DNA of 64,000 nucleotides from Clostridium cibarium (GTDB taxonomy: Bacteria; Bacillota; Clostridia; Clostridiales; Clostridiaceae): assembly GCF_014836335.1 (NCBI RefSeq), contig NZ_JACSRA010000001.1, positions 62,001 to 126,000 on the forward strand, written 5' to 3'. Position 1 is the stretch's first letter. Each line of letters begins with the position of its first letter. A program made the position numbers and the translations under genes. The notes beneath the pieces were generated by a model. The model worked only from the letters and a program-made list of their open reading frames with translations. It was not told where the DNA came from and did no database searches. Shown here in pieces: positions 56,393 through 64,000 of the stretch.

Positions 56393-58228
56393 TTATTTAT
56401 TAAGCTTATATACCATTGCTAAAACTTCTGCCACAGCTTGATACATATCCTGTGGTATTTCTTGATCTATTTCAACTTGCCCATAAATCATTCTTGCTAA
56501 TGGTTTGTTCTCCATAATAGGTACATTATTTTCTTTTGCAATTTCTTTAATTTTCAAAGCAACTAAATCTGCACCCTTTGCCACTACCTTAGGTGCTTCT
56601 GTAACTCCATCCTCATATTTTATAGCTATAGCTAAATGAGTTGGGTTAGTTATTACTACCGTTGCATCTGGCACTGAAGACATCATTCGCCTTGTAGCCA
56701 TCTCTCTTTGTTTTTGTTTAATTTTACTTTTTATTTGAGGGTCACCCTCCATTTGTTTATACTCTTCTTTTATTTCTTGTTTGGTCATTTTCATATCTTT
56801 ATTATAAAATCTTAACTGTATAAAATAATCTGCTGCTGCAATAATAATTAGTACTATACTTATCTGAATAAAAAGTCCTGAAAATAACTTTAAAAGGTCC
56901 TTCCCCAGTGAAGGTAAGTATGAACTAGATATTTGAAGTATAGAATTATAATTATTCATTACATATTTATAACTTATTAAACCTACTATAGAAACAACAA
57001 TTAAATTTTTCACTAAATCTGCTACACTTTTTTTAGAGAACATATTCTTTAATCCTGATATTGGATTTAATTTACTTAAGGATGGCTTAAGAGGCTCTCC
57101 AGTAATAATAAATCCTGTCTGCATAAGACTCCCAACTACCCCTGCTATCATTATAGGAACAGCTACCGGTAGTATTGCTTTAAATGATTTCCAAATCAAG
57201 TCTATAAAAATATATTTTACAGACACTACATCTAAATCCTCTAGGATTCCTGATTGCAGAGTAAGTTGCATATAGTCCTTTAAACCTACAACTATCATTC
57301 CACTAAACATAATAATGATCATTGTGCAAGCTAACATTGTTATAGCTAACCCAACATCCTTACTTCTAGCAATTTGTCCTTTTTTTCTAGCTTCATTCTT
57401 CTTTTTTGGCGTAGCTTCTTCTGTTTTATCATCACTTGCAACTAAAAGTACCAAGGGCATAGCCGTCATACTTTTTAGCAACTTACTTAAAATATCTGGT
57501 ATAGTTCCAAATGTTGATATGATTAACTTTATCATAATTGGCAAAAATACCACAAAAGTAATAAGTCCAACTGCAAGTCTTACTGGCATACCTAACACCA
57601 TTACATTAATAGCAGGTACTGTCCTTGAAACTAATGACATAGATAAATCTGTTATAAGTCCAATTATTATTATAGGAATTGCAATCCTCACACCTATAAT
57701 AAAATACTTTATAAAAGAATCTAATATTATATAAAATGTATCTCCATATAGTATAGATTGTCCAACATGAACAACATCAAAGCTTGTTATAATACACTTA
57801 ATTAACACATGGTGTCCATCTACTATAAAGAAGATTACTGCTGCCATATAATAAGAAAGATTTGATAGTAATGTACTATTAGAATTATCGCTTGGATTTA
57901 ACATGCTCATCATAGATAAACCTAACTGTGCATCCATAAAAGCTCCTGCCATTTTAACTATCTCAAAAATAACATTTATTATGTATCCTAATATTAAACC
58001 ACTCATAACTTCACTTACTATAGCAACGACTAGCATGTAATTATTTGAAATTTCAAGTACAACTTTGCTATCTATCCTAGATGCAACTGCTAAAGACAAA
58101 ATAATACCTAATGCTGCCTTTAATATCACAGGAGTTCCTCTTGGATAAAATATCTTAACTACAAAAAAGAATGTAGTTATCCTTACTAATATTAAAAAAA
58201 TAGCTAGAAAGTAGGCTGTATCAATCAT
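56393..58228 (-). CDS. FliR-FlhB fusion protein
   Basis: This 611-residue fusion joins FliR (about residues 1-250, six membrane helices) to FlhB (about 262-611). FlhB controls the switch from hook to filament export by self-cleaving at NPTH, seen here at 528-531 (VVITNPTHLAIAIKYED). The joint region EEATPKKKNEARKKGQIARSKD is the usual FlhB N-terminus. Such fusions are known in clostridia. It lies between fliQ and flhA. Confidence 0.95.
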   Translation of the reverse strand: MIDTAYFLAIFLILVRITTFFFVVKIFYPRGTPVILKAALGIILSLAVASRIDSKVVLEISNNYMLVVAIVSEVMSGLILGYIINVIFEIVKMAGAFMDAQLGLSMMSMLNPSDNSNSTLLSNLSYYMAAVIFFIVDGHHVLIKCIITSFDVVHVGQSILYGDTFYIILDSFIKYFIIGVRIAIPIIIIGLITDLSMSLVSRTVPAINVMVLGMPVRLAVGLITFVVFLPIMIKLIISTFGTIPDILSKLLKSMTAMPLVLLVASDDKTEEATPKKKNEARKKGQIARSKDVGLAITMLACTMIIIMFSGMIVVGLKDYMQLTLQSGILEDLDVVSVKYIFIDLIWKSFKAILPVAVPIMIAGVVGSLMQTGFIITGEPLKPSLSKLNPISGLKNMFSKKSVADLVKNLIVVSIVGLISYKYVMNNYNSILQISSSYLPSLGKDLLKLFSGLFIQISIVLIIIAAADYFIQLRFYNKDMKMTKQEIKEEYKQMEGDPQIKSKIKQKQREMATRRMMSSVPDATVVITNPTHLAIAIKYEDGVTEAPKVVAKGADLVALKIKEIAKENNVPIMENKPLARMIYGQVEIDQEIPQDMYQAVAEVLAMVYKLNK

Positions 58229-58241
58229 ACTGCACTACCCC

Positions 58242-58511
58242 CTATGTTGAAACTTTGACAATCATTTCAAATATTCTTTCAGTAAAGCTCATAAGAGTAT
58301 GTAACATCCAACTTCCTAACAAGATTCCTACAACTGCAACACCTATAAGTTTAGGTACAAATGTAAGTGTTTGTTCTTGTATTTGTGTTGTAGCCTGAAA
58401 AATACTTATTATAAGCCCAATTATAATAGCCACAACCAAAATTGGACCTGCTACTTTTAATCCTGTTACCACAGCATCTTTTATAATGCCTACTATTAAA
58501 CTTTCACTCAT
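58242..58511 (-). CDS. fliQ: Flagellar export protein FliQ
   Basis: This 89-residue protein with two membrane helices is part of the FliPQR export gate core. The family segment LIISIFQATTQIQEQTLTFVPK lies between the helices. GGGTGAGGTGA precedes the ATG; the fliR-flhB gene starts 13 bases downstream. Confidence 0.95.
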   Translation of the reverse strand: MSESLIVGIIKDAVVTGLKVAGPILVVAIIIGLIISIFQATTQIQEQTLTFVPKLIGVAVVGILLGSWMLHTLMSFTERIFEMIVKVST

Positions 58512-58522
58512 AGACCATCACC

Positions 58523-59302
58523 TCACCCAAAACTCATAATCAGAGATTTCGTTAATAGATACCATCCATCTACCATAACAAACAATAATAGCTTGAAGGG
58601 TAAGGACACCATTGCCGGAGGTAACATAAACATCCCCATGGCCATCAGCACACTACCAACTACAATATCTATAAGTAAAAATGGTAGGTAAATTAAAAAT
58701 CCAATTTGAAATGCAGTTTTTAATTCACTAATAGCAAATGCAGGTATAACTACATAAAAAGGAACATTTTCTTTAGTTAATTCTTGGTCATCTTGTAAAT
58801 TCGCAATTTCAATAAATAATTCCAAATCTTTTTTTCTCGTTTGCTTATACATAAATTCCTTTAATGGCTTTGACCCTTCCTCAATTGCCTGCTCTTGAGT
58901 AATGGTATTCTCCAAATAAGGTTTGATTGCTTTATCATTCATTTGAATAAAAACTGGCATCATTATAAATACACTTAGAAATATAGCTAGTCCAGTTAAT
59001 ATCTGATTAGGTATTGATTGGGTAGCACCAATAGCACTTTTTAAAAATGAAAATACAACAACTATTCTTGTAAAAGATGTAACCATTATAACTATAGATG
59101 GTAACAAACTTAAAATAGTAAAGAATATAAGCAGTTTTATATTTGATACGTAATCATTGCTTGTTCCATCACCACCAACATTTATATTTACATTAGGTAA
59201 ATTTATTTTTTCTGGTGCAGCATTTGCTATAACGCTAGTAAACCCAATTATAGCTAATGAAAACAAAATTATATAAATCCATTTTCTCTTGTTTCTATTC
59301 AT
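58523..59302 (-). CDS. fliP: Flagellar export protein FliP
   Basis: FliP forms the pentameric core of the export gate. The 259 residues start with a cleavable-type signal peptide (about 1-29, ending ANA) and continue with the conserved MVTSFTRIVVVFSFLKSAIG and the C-terminal segment PAMVSLPFKLLLFVMVDGWY. Its ATG overlaps the end of fliO by 8 bases. Confidence 0.96.
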   Translation of the reverse strand: MNRNKRKWIYIILFSLAIIGFTSVIANAAPEKINLPNVNINVGGDGTSNDYVSNIKLLIFFTILSLLPSIVIMVTSFTRIVVVFSFLKSAIGATQSIPNQILTGLAIFLSVFIMMPVFIQMNDKAIKPYLENTITQEQAIEEGSKPLKEFMYKQTRKKDLELFIEIANLQDDQELTKENVPFYVVIPAFAISELKTAFQIGFLIYLPFLLIDIVVGSVLMAMGMFMLPPAMVSLPFKLLLFVMVDGWYLLTKSLIMSFG

Positions 59303-59684
59303 GCTTATCTTCCTTCGACTTTATTTTGGTTATAGCTAAATGAAGTTTCTTCTTTGATGACATTATAAATTTATCATACATTTGTGTCATTTCTCTAAGA
59401 TATTCTTCATTATCATTTTCAATTTTATCCATCTCTTCGCTAGATAAATCCTTTAATTTTTCTGTATGCCCTGCTGCTGTAAGTATTACCATACCTTCTT
59501 CACCAGTACGCACAACTACAATAAAAGTATCTTTTGAAATTTGAGTTCTATCAACTACTTTTACATATTTCTTACCTGTAGTTTTCTTTATGCCTTGTCT
59601 TGTATATTTTAATACGATAACCATTAGTGCAAAAATTATTATTAAGGCGCCTATAAATTTCGCTATTACTTCAATCAATTCCAT
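59295..59684 (-). CDS. fliO: Flagellar protein FliO (FliZ type)
   Basis: This 129-residue protein has one membrane helix near the N-terminus (about 8-25) and a cytoplasmic domain with the FliO signature VVDRTQISKDTFIVVVRTGEE. It stabilises assembly of the FliP ring. The ribosome binding site before the ATG is weak; it is likely coupled to fliL, whose stop is 4 bases upstream. Confidence 0.88.
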   Translation of the reverse strand: MELIEVIAKFIGALIIIFALMVIVLKYTRQGIKKTTGKKYVKVVDRTQISKDTFIVVVRTGEEGMVILTAAGHTEKLKDLSSEEMDKIENDNEEYLREMTQMYDKFIMSSKKKLHLAITKIKSKEDKHE

Positions 59685-59688
59685 ATCA

Positions 59689-60171
59689 CTATTGTATTAC
59701 GAAATTAGTACTTTTTGCTCCAGTAAATAGTACATCTACTATTTTACCTTTGTCTAATTCCTTATTAATTATTTCAACTAAGCCTTTTTTAAGCTCTTCT
59801 TTTTTATCTGCTTCAAAATCTGTAGACTGTTTTCCTTTTAAATACCATACAGTCGCATCTTGAATATTTAATTTCTTCTCTTCTATTTCCTTTGCTAGGT
59901 TCTTATTACTTTTATCATAAGATAAAGCTACTGATGTTTTTAAATACTTTTTTGCGCCTTTGTCACTTAAATTAATTTGAGTATCTTCCATAAGTTGATA
60001 ATTTGCTGTTTCAACTTTAGCTACTGTAACAGTATTTTTTGCTTGCATATAAAAATACACGCCACCAAAAGTCCCTATACCTGCAATAACTAGTGCAAGA
60101 ACAACAACAATCATCATTTTATTTCCCTTTTTAGGTGAATTTTCTGTTTCAATATTTTCATTTTTAGCCAT
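59689..60171 (-). CDS. fliL: Flagellar basal body protein FliL
   Basis: FliL is a single-span protein associated with the stator and basal body. The 160 residues have a basic N-terminus, a membrane helix at about 19-40 (MMIVVVLALVIAGIGTFGGVYFY core), and an outer domain ending DVLFTGAKSTNFVIQ. motA and motB, which neighbour fliL in some clostridia, are not in this window. Confidence 0.9.
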   Translation of the reverse strand: MAKNENIETENSPKKGNKMMIVVVLALVIAGIGTFGGVYFYMQAKNTVTVAKVETANYQLMEDTQINLSDKGAKKYLKTSVALSYDKSNKNLAKEIEEKKLNIQDATVWYLKGKQSTDFEADKKEELKKGLVEIINKELDKGKIVDVLFTGAKSTNFVIQ

Positions 60172-60251
60172 TTAAATCACTCCCACTCTTTTCCAGCAAT
60201 CAATATGTTAACTTCTATATTGTGCTCTTTTTAATTCTCTAGTCTATTTTT

Positions 60252-60443
60252 CTAGAAGTTGCTGTTAAATATACTTCTTTTGTACTTTATTACTCTTTCT
60301 CTTACTTCATCGATGCTTTGAAGGACTATATACTTTTTCCCATTTGTTAAAGTAATGATAGTTTCAGGAACTTCTTCAAGCTTCTCTATGTGATCAGCAT
60401 TTAGAACAAACTCCTTATTATTCATTCCAGTTACTTCTATCAT
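60252..60443 (-). CDS. flbD: Flagellar operon protein FlbD
   Basis: This 63-residue FlbD-type protein has the compact family pattern: an N-terminal strand with NNKEFVLNADHIEKLEEVPE and then TIITLTNGKKYIVLQSIDEV. Its function is undefined; the gene regularly follows flgE in Gram-positive flagellar clusters, as here. It is not the Caulobacter regulator of the same name. Confidence 0.93.
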   Translation of the reverse strand: MIEVTGMNNKEFVLNADHIEKLEEVPETIITLTNGKKYIVLQSIDEVRERVIKYKRSIFNSNF

Positions 60444-60484
60444 TTTCTATTCCCCCTATTACACATAGTTATATAAGATTAACT

Positions 60485-60521
60485 AATATATAGGATTAAG
60501 TTAATCTTAATCCTATATATT
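60485..60521 (-). repeat. Hairpin between flgE and flbD
   Basis: TATATAGGATTAAG and CTTAATCCTATATA form a perfect 14-bp stem, extendable by two A-T pairs, around TTAAT. No T-tract follows on the minus strand. It may stabilise the abundant hook mRNA or reduce read-through into flbD. Confidence 0.6.
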
Positions 60522-60541
60522 ATTATACTATCTTGTGTAAA

Positions 60542-63250
60542 TTATCTCTTAAGGTTAATAATTTCTGTTAGAATATCATCACCTGTAGATATCATTTTAC
60601 CTGATGCTTGGAATGCTTTAGTTGTAACTATCATGTCAGTAAATTGTTCTGCTAAATCAACATTAGACATTTCAAGATATCCCTGTCTGCATACTCCATA
60701 GCCTTTACTGTTATCATCACCAGTAGTTCCTGTACCACTCATTATAACAGGATCACCTGAGTTAACTGACTTAGTAACTATATTATCTCCAACAGTTGTT
60801 AACCCTTCTGGATTTCTAAAGCTAGCCATAGCTATTTGTCCAAGTGCTGCAACTCTACCATCTGATAACGTTGCATTTATTATTCCTGTTCCACTAATAG
60901 AGTAACTCTTTACTTGAAGGTCAGTACTTGTTCCTGCTATTCTCACTTTTTCTGGAATCTTTAAGGACTTTAACATACCGTCATAAGATTTCAAATTATT
61001 ACTAGCATTTACATAATACACCGATCCGTCAGAGCCTAAACTTTGAACTGATGTACCACCATTTGCATTATCTGAATGAGCATAAGTTCTATCTATAGGT
61101 ACAGCATTTCCTCTTACATATTCCACTGATCCCATTAATCCAAGATTATTTAATTTATTATTTATAGCACTCTCTACTTCTCTTCCTGTTACTGCTCCTC
61201 TTAATACAAAATTACCATTTACAGTTATTGTCTTAGAATTTGTATCAACGTCAACTGAGGTAGAATCAGTAATTGCTCCGACCTGTATCTTATATCCATT
61301 TAGAGCAGCACCACCTTTAATGTTAAAGTTCATATCACCTATGGCACCTTGTATTTGATCTGGATCTTTCTTATCAACTCCACCAGAAATTTGACTTGAT
61401 GTTATTCCTGAAAAAGCTTTTGATGTTCCAGACTTGTATGTCACAAGTGCACTTCCATTTAAACCTAAAGCATTATTAATTGCATTTTGCAATGCTGTAT
61501 AAGATACCGAACCTGCTGATGTAAAATCACCTGATATATTTATAATCTTAGATCCTGCTGGTGCTTGTTCTACAGCTGTTGGCGAGCTAGGTCCAGTAAT
61601 GTTAATTATATTAAACTGATAACCATCAAGGTAATTTGCGCTCTTACCATCATTTACTAATTCACTTGGTTTTGGAATGCTAAAGTTAAAACCACCTAAA
61701 TTTATTCCATCTGGATTTGCTGAAACTTCATCTTTTCCGCCTATAAAATAAAGCTTAGAAGTTCCTGCTGTTCCTGTATAAGTTCCTGATAATTTAATTG
61801 TAGGATTAGAAATTCCACTTAAACTTAGTTTTGATGCTATTGTTTGGTTAAGAGTATCAATATTACCAGCATTAATAGTATCTAACTGACCAGATATCGT
61901 TATAGTTCCTGCACTCTTATCAACTGTCGCAGTAACTGGAGCACCAGCCACATTCGACATTACTAAATGATAAGCATTAAGGTCATCTCCTTTACCAACT
62001 AAATCCACAGTAAAGCCATACATACCAGTTGCTGCAGTTACTGTTCCTGAAGTAGAAGAAATACTAGGAGCTTCAGCTGCTACTGATGTTGTTGTTTTAT
62101 CCTTAACATAACTAAATCCTGATGAATTATTAGTTATATTCTTTATTGGCTTATTATTTACATCTCCAATATTTTTTGAAATAAGATAATCATTGATTGT
62201 ACTCTTTAATGTATCAATGTTAATATTTCCTTCTGAAAAATTTCCGTCTAATAAAATTACTTTTGGATCTGATGGCACTATTTCTGCAGCTGGAGTAGCT
62301 TCATTTATTGATCTTAGTTTGAAAGTATAGCCATTTAAAGCTGCCCCTTGATTAAATTCTATAGAGAATCCACCAACTTGCACTTTTCCTGGTGCAGTTG
62401 CATCAGTACCTCCAGCTATTGTTTTAGAATCTATACCAGTAATTGTTTCAACTATTCCACCTACTGTTATAGATTGTGATATTCCTTCAGCTGTCAAACC
62501 ATCATTAACAGCCTTTTGTACTTGGTCAGTTTTTAAGTTACCTGAAGGCGAAAAATCACCATCTACTATTATTTCATGCTTAACTTTATCTACTTTACAA
62601 GCTGTTGAAGTACCAGGCCCTACCTTTCCTAAAACTACGCTATATCCATTTAATTGTGTTCCAGGACCAAAAGCAAATGTTAATCCTCCTGCTGTAACCG
62701 CATTTGGCGATACTGATGTAGCTGCTTGAGCATTATCATCATTAGTTAATGAATACCCCATAACTCTATATCCACTAGCAGTTAAAAGATTTCCATCTTT
62801 ATCTACTGAGAACCCACCATCTCTTGTATAATTTAATTCAGTTCCTGAATTAGAAAGCGACTGCTCACTAATAGCGTGAATTCCAGCCTTTTGACTTACT
62901 TGAATAGTATTATCTCCAGCTATCACTGGTCCAGCACTTACTATGAAATATCCATCACCATCTATAGCTACATCTAAAGCTCTATTTGTAGTTTGCATCG
63001 AACCTTGAGTCATTATTTTATCTATACTTGCAAGTTGCACACCTAGTCCAACTTGTTTAGCATTAGTACCACCTCTATTAACTGATGGTGCCATAGCATT
63101 TGAACTGTTTTGACTTAATAAGTCTGAAAATTTAGCTCTTGAAGATTTAAACCCTGTTGTATTTACGTTAGAGATATTATTACCTATAACATCTAACTTA
63201 GTTTGGTTAACCTTCATTCCACTTATACCTGAGTACATTGATCTTAACAT
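60542..63250 (-). CDS. flgE: Flagellar hook protein FlgE, enlarged by repeat modules
   Basis: The hook protein is 902 residues from this start, roughly twice the common FlgE size. The termini are typical: MLRSMYSGISGMKVNQTKLD and NNISNVNTTGFKSSR at the start, SNVDLAEQFTDMIVTTKAFQ at the end. Between residues 189 and 712 lie five degenerate modules of about 100 residues (189-283, 293-390, 409-506, 519-627, 638-712), each with GGF-type strand, LNGY, a xxxDG/SGxF strand and a helix such as QKAVNDGL or QNAINNAL. They probably enlarge the surface domains of the hook. The ATG at 63250 follows GGAGGT by 9 bases; an earlier ATG at 63295 has no such site. Confidence 0.93.
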   Translation of the reverse strand: MLRSMYSGISGMKVNQTKLDVIGNNISNVNTTGFKSSRAKFSDLLSQNSSNAMAPSVNRGGTNAKQVGLGVQLASIDKIMTQGSMQTTNRALDVAIDGDGYFIVSAGPVIAGDNTIQVSQKAGIHAISEQSLSNSGTELNYTRDGGFSVDKDGNLLTASGYRVMGYSLTNDDNAQAATSVSPNAVTAGGLTFAFGPGTQLNGYSVVLGKVGPGTSTACKVDKVKHEIIVDGDFSPSGNLKTDQVQKAVNDGLTAEGISQSITVGGIVETITGIDSKTIAGGTDATAPGKVQVGGFSIEFNQGAALNGYTFKLRSINEATPAAEIVPSDPKVILLDGNFSEGNINIDTLKSTINDYLISKNIGDVNNKPIKNITNNSSGFSYVKDKTTTSVAAEAPSISSTSGTVTAATGMYGFTVDLVGKGDDLNAYHLVMSNVAGAPVTATVDKSAGTITISGQLDTINAGNIDTLNQTIASKLSLSGISNPTIKLSGTYTGTAGTSKLYFIGGKDEVSANPDGINLGGFNFSIPKPSELVNDGKSANYLDGYQFNIINITGPSSPTAVEQAPAGSKIINISGDFTSAGSVSYTALQNAINNALGLNGSALVTYKSGTSKAFSGITSSQISGGVDKKDPDQIQGAIGDMNFNIKGGAALNGYKIQVGAITDSTSVDVDTNSKTITVNGNFVLRGAVTGREVESAINNKLNNLGLMGSVEYVRGNAVPIDRTYAHSDNANGGTSVQSLGSDGSVYYVNASNNLKSYDGMLKSLKIPEKVRIAGTSTDLQVKSYSISGTGIINATLSDGRVAALGQIAMASFRNPEGLTTVGDNIVTKSVNSGDPVIMSGTGTTGDDNSKGYGVCRQGYLEMSNVDLAEQFTDMIVTTKAFQASGKMISTGDDILTEIINLKR

Positions 63251-63332
63251 ATTATCTTGACCTCCATAACTTTCATAATTACTTGCCTCTATCATTCAGC
63301 AAGTTTAGGCTTCCTTATATTTTAGGTCCAGC

Positions 63333-63719
63333 CTATAGTATTACAACACTATCAACATTTGTAAAAACATTGCTTTCTGCTCTATTTTTATCTATTGCTG
63401 TAATTACTGTCTTGTTCTCAATACTTGCAATTAGTGCCACATCTTTGTATACCATAACAGAGTTTTTAGCACCTTTACCTTCTGCAAGCTCAAAACCTTT
63501 CCCGATATTTTTCATATCATTTTCTGAAAAACCTATTTCTTTAAGTCTCTGTGCTGCATGCTTTGATAAAGTATATCCGCTATTTTTATCTAATGTTTGA
63601 TTTAATACATCTTTAAAGCTTGTTCCATTTTTATCTTTAACTTTAGATGTAGAAACCTTTTGCAGTCCACCTATATTTCCTACAGGATAAGCTCTGCCAT
63701 TAATTATTCTATAGCCCAC
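63333..63719 (-). CDS. Flagellar operon protein (TIGR02530 type)
   Basis: This 128-residue protein of the family found beside flgD and flgE in Gram-positive clusters has a motif near GTSFKDVLNQTLD and the stretch LSKHAAQRLKEIGFSEND. It may assist hook assembly, but the function is not known. It starts GTG with AAGGTGA upstream and lies between flgD and flgE. Confidence 0.88.
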   Translation of the reverse strand: MGYRIINGRAYPVGNIGGLQKVSTSKVKDKNGTSFKDVLNQTLDKNSGYTLSKHAAQRLKEIGFSENDMKNIGKGFELAEGKGAKNSVMVYKDVALIASIENKTVITAIDKNRAESNVFTNVDSVVIL

Positions 63720-63761
63720 AATATCACCTTATTTCTTTATTAAGAATTTCAAATTTTTCTC

Positions 63762-64000
63762 TTACTTAGTAGAAGTATAATCTCCAACCTTCGCTACCTT
63801 GTCATAAGAGTATTCTTTAATTTCTCCAGAATCTAATTGAAGTCTTACTTTAATTATTCCATTATCCTTAAATACACCTTTTACAGTACCGTTAATAGCA
63901 TTTCCCTTGTCATCCTTTTCGGAAAGTTCAACCTTTTGATTTATAAAGGATGAAGCTAATAAGAAAGCCATATTCCCATTCATGGTTGTCAATGGTGGAA
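63762..64000 (-). CDS. flgD: Hook capping protein FlgD, C-terminal part
   Basis: The reading frame is open to the window edge, so only the last 79 or so codons are seen. The visible part contains NGNMAFLLASSFINQKVELS, matching the FlgD segment after the STLEQM-type motif, then a short beta domain. FlgD caps the growing hook and is removed later. An in-frame TTG at 63992 is not taken as a start because the frame continues through it. The position directly upstream of the small flagellar protein and flgE supports the call. Confidence 0.8.
   Translation of the reverse strand, partial: PPLTTMNGNMAFLLASSFINQKVELSEKDDKGNAINGTVKGVFKDNGIIKVRLQLDSGEIKEYSYDKVAKVGDYTSTK

Noticed and set aside
57315..57734. 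139-residue plus-strand open frame within fliR-flhB
   Set aside because: Antisense to membrane helices of a well-supported gene, with no start signal.

Overview
The window is low-GC chromosomal DNA from a spore-forming, flagellated member of Clostridium sensu stricto (cluster I). The evidence is its very AT-rich composition, the sporulation genes (yqfC, yqfD, spoIIP, gpr, spoVAC-D-E, spoIIAA-AB-sigF), the clostridial FliR-FlhB fusion and CBS-domain pyrophosphatase, and a gene order that follows the conserved Firmicute dnaK-lepA-holA neighbourhood. Functional flagellar genes argue against non-motile C. perfringens. I cannot name the species from sequence alone. Almost everything is on the minus strand.

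Region 1 (1-22200) is conserved housekeeping DNA. Read on the minus strand from right to left it holds gpr, spoIIP, a small unknown exported protein, lepA, a TerB-like protein, hemW, the hrcA-grpE-dnaK-dnaJ heat-shock operon with a perfect CIRCE operator, a pentapeptide-repeat protein, prmA-rsmE-mtaB-HIT, rpsU-yqeY, and yqfC-yqfD-pgpH-ybeY-dgkA/PAP2. phoH, which sits between yqfD and pgpH in Bacillus subtilis, is absent here. rpsT is on the plus strand with its own promoter and a structured leader.

Region 2 (22200-34500) begins with a very large secreted, probably wall-attached amylopullulanase-type GH13 enzyme placed between rpsT and holA. An operon follows containing a P-type ATPase-like protein with a degenerate catalytic core, a ComEC without the usual metallo-beta-lactamase tail, and holA. 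After that comes the spoVAC-spoVAD-spoVAE operon for dipicolinic acid uptake.

Region 3 (34600-49130) is mixed. It has a secreted coiled-coil/3D-domain protein, a chemoreceptor, the spoIIAA-spoIIAB-sigF operon, a Lon-type protease whose AAA+ ATP-binding motifs have decayed, a DUF4003 gene with dinB, a small basic unknown protein, a calcium-type P-ATPase and a CBS-DRTGG manganese-dependent pyrophosphatase.

Region 4 (49168-64000) is one long flagellar gene cluster on the minus strand: flgD (partial), a small flagellar operon protein, flgE, flbD, fliL, fliO, fliP, fliQ, fliR-flhB, flhA, flhF, flhG, a decayed PilZ gene, fliA, a DUF6115 protein, a tiny membrane ORF, flgF and flgG. It covers hook assembly, the export gate, placement control and the motility sigma factor. 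The hook protein is about twice the usual size because of five tandem modules of about 100 residues.

The most notable observations are the modular FlgE, the PilZ-gene relic between flhG and fliA, two enzymes with eroded nucleotide-handling motifs (the P-type ATPase-like protein and the Lon-like protease), the truncated ComEC, and a small flagellar-operon membrane ORF with no conventional start codon. No tRNA, rRNA, CRISPR array or intact insertion sequence was seen.
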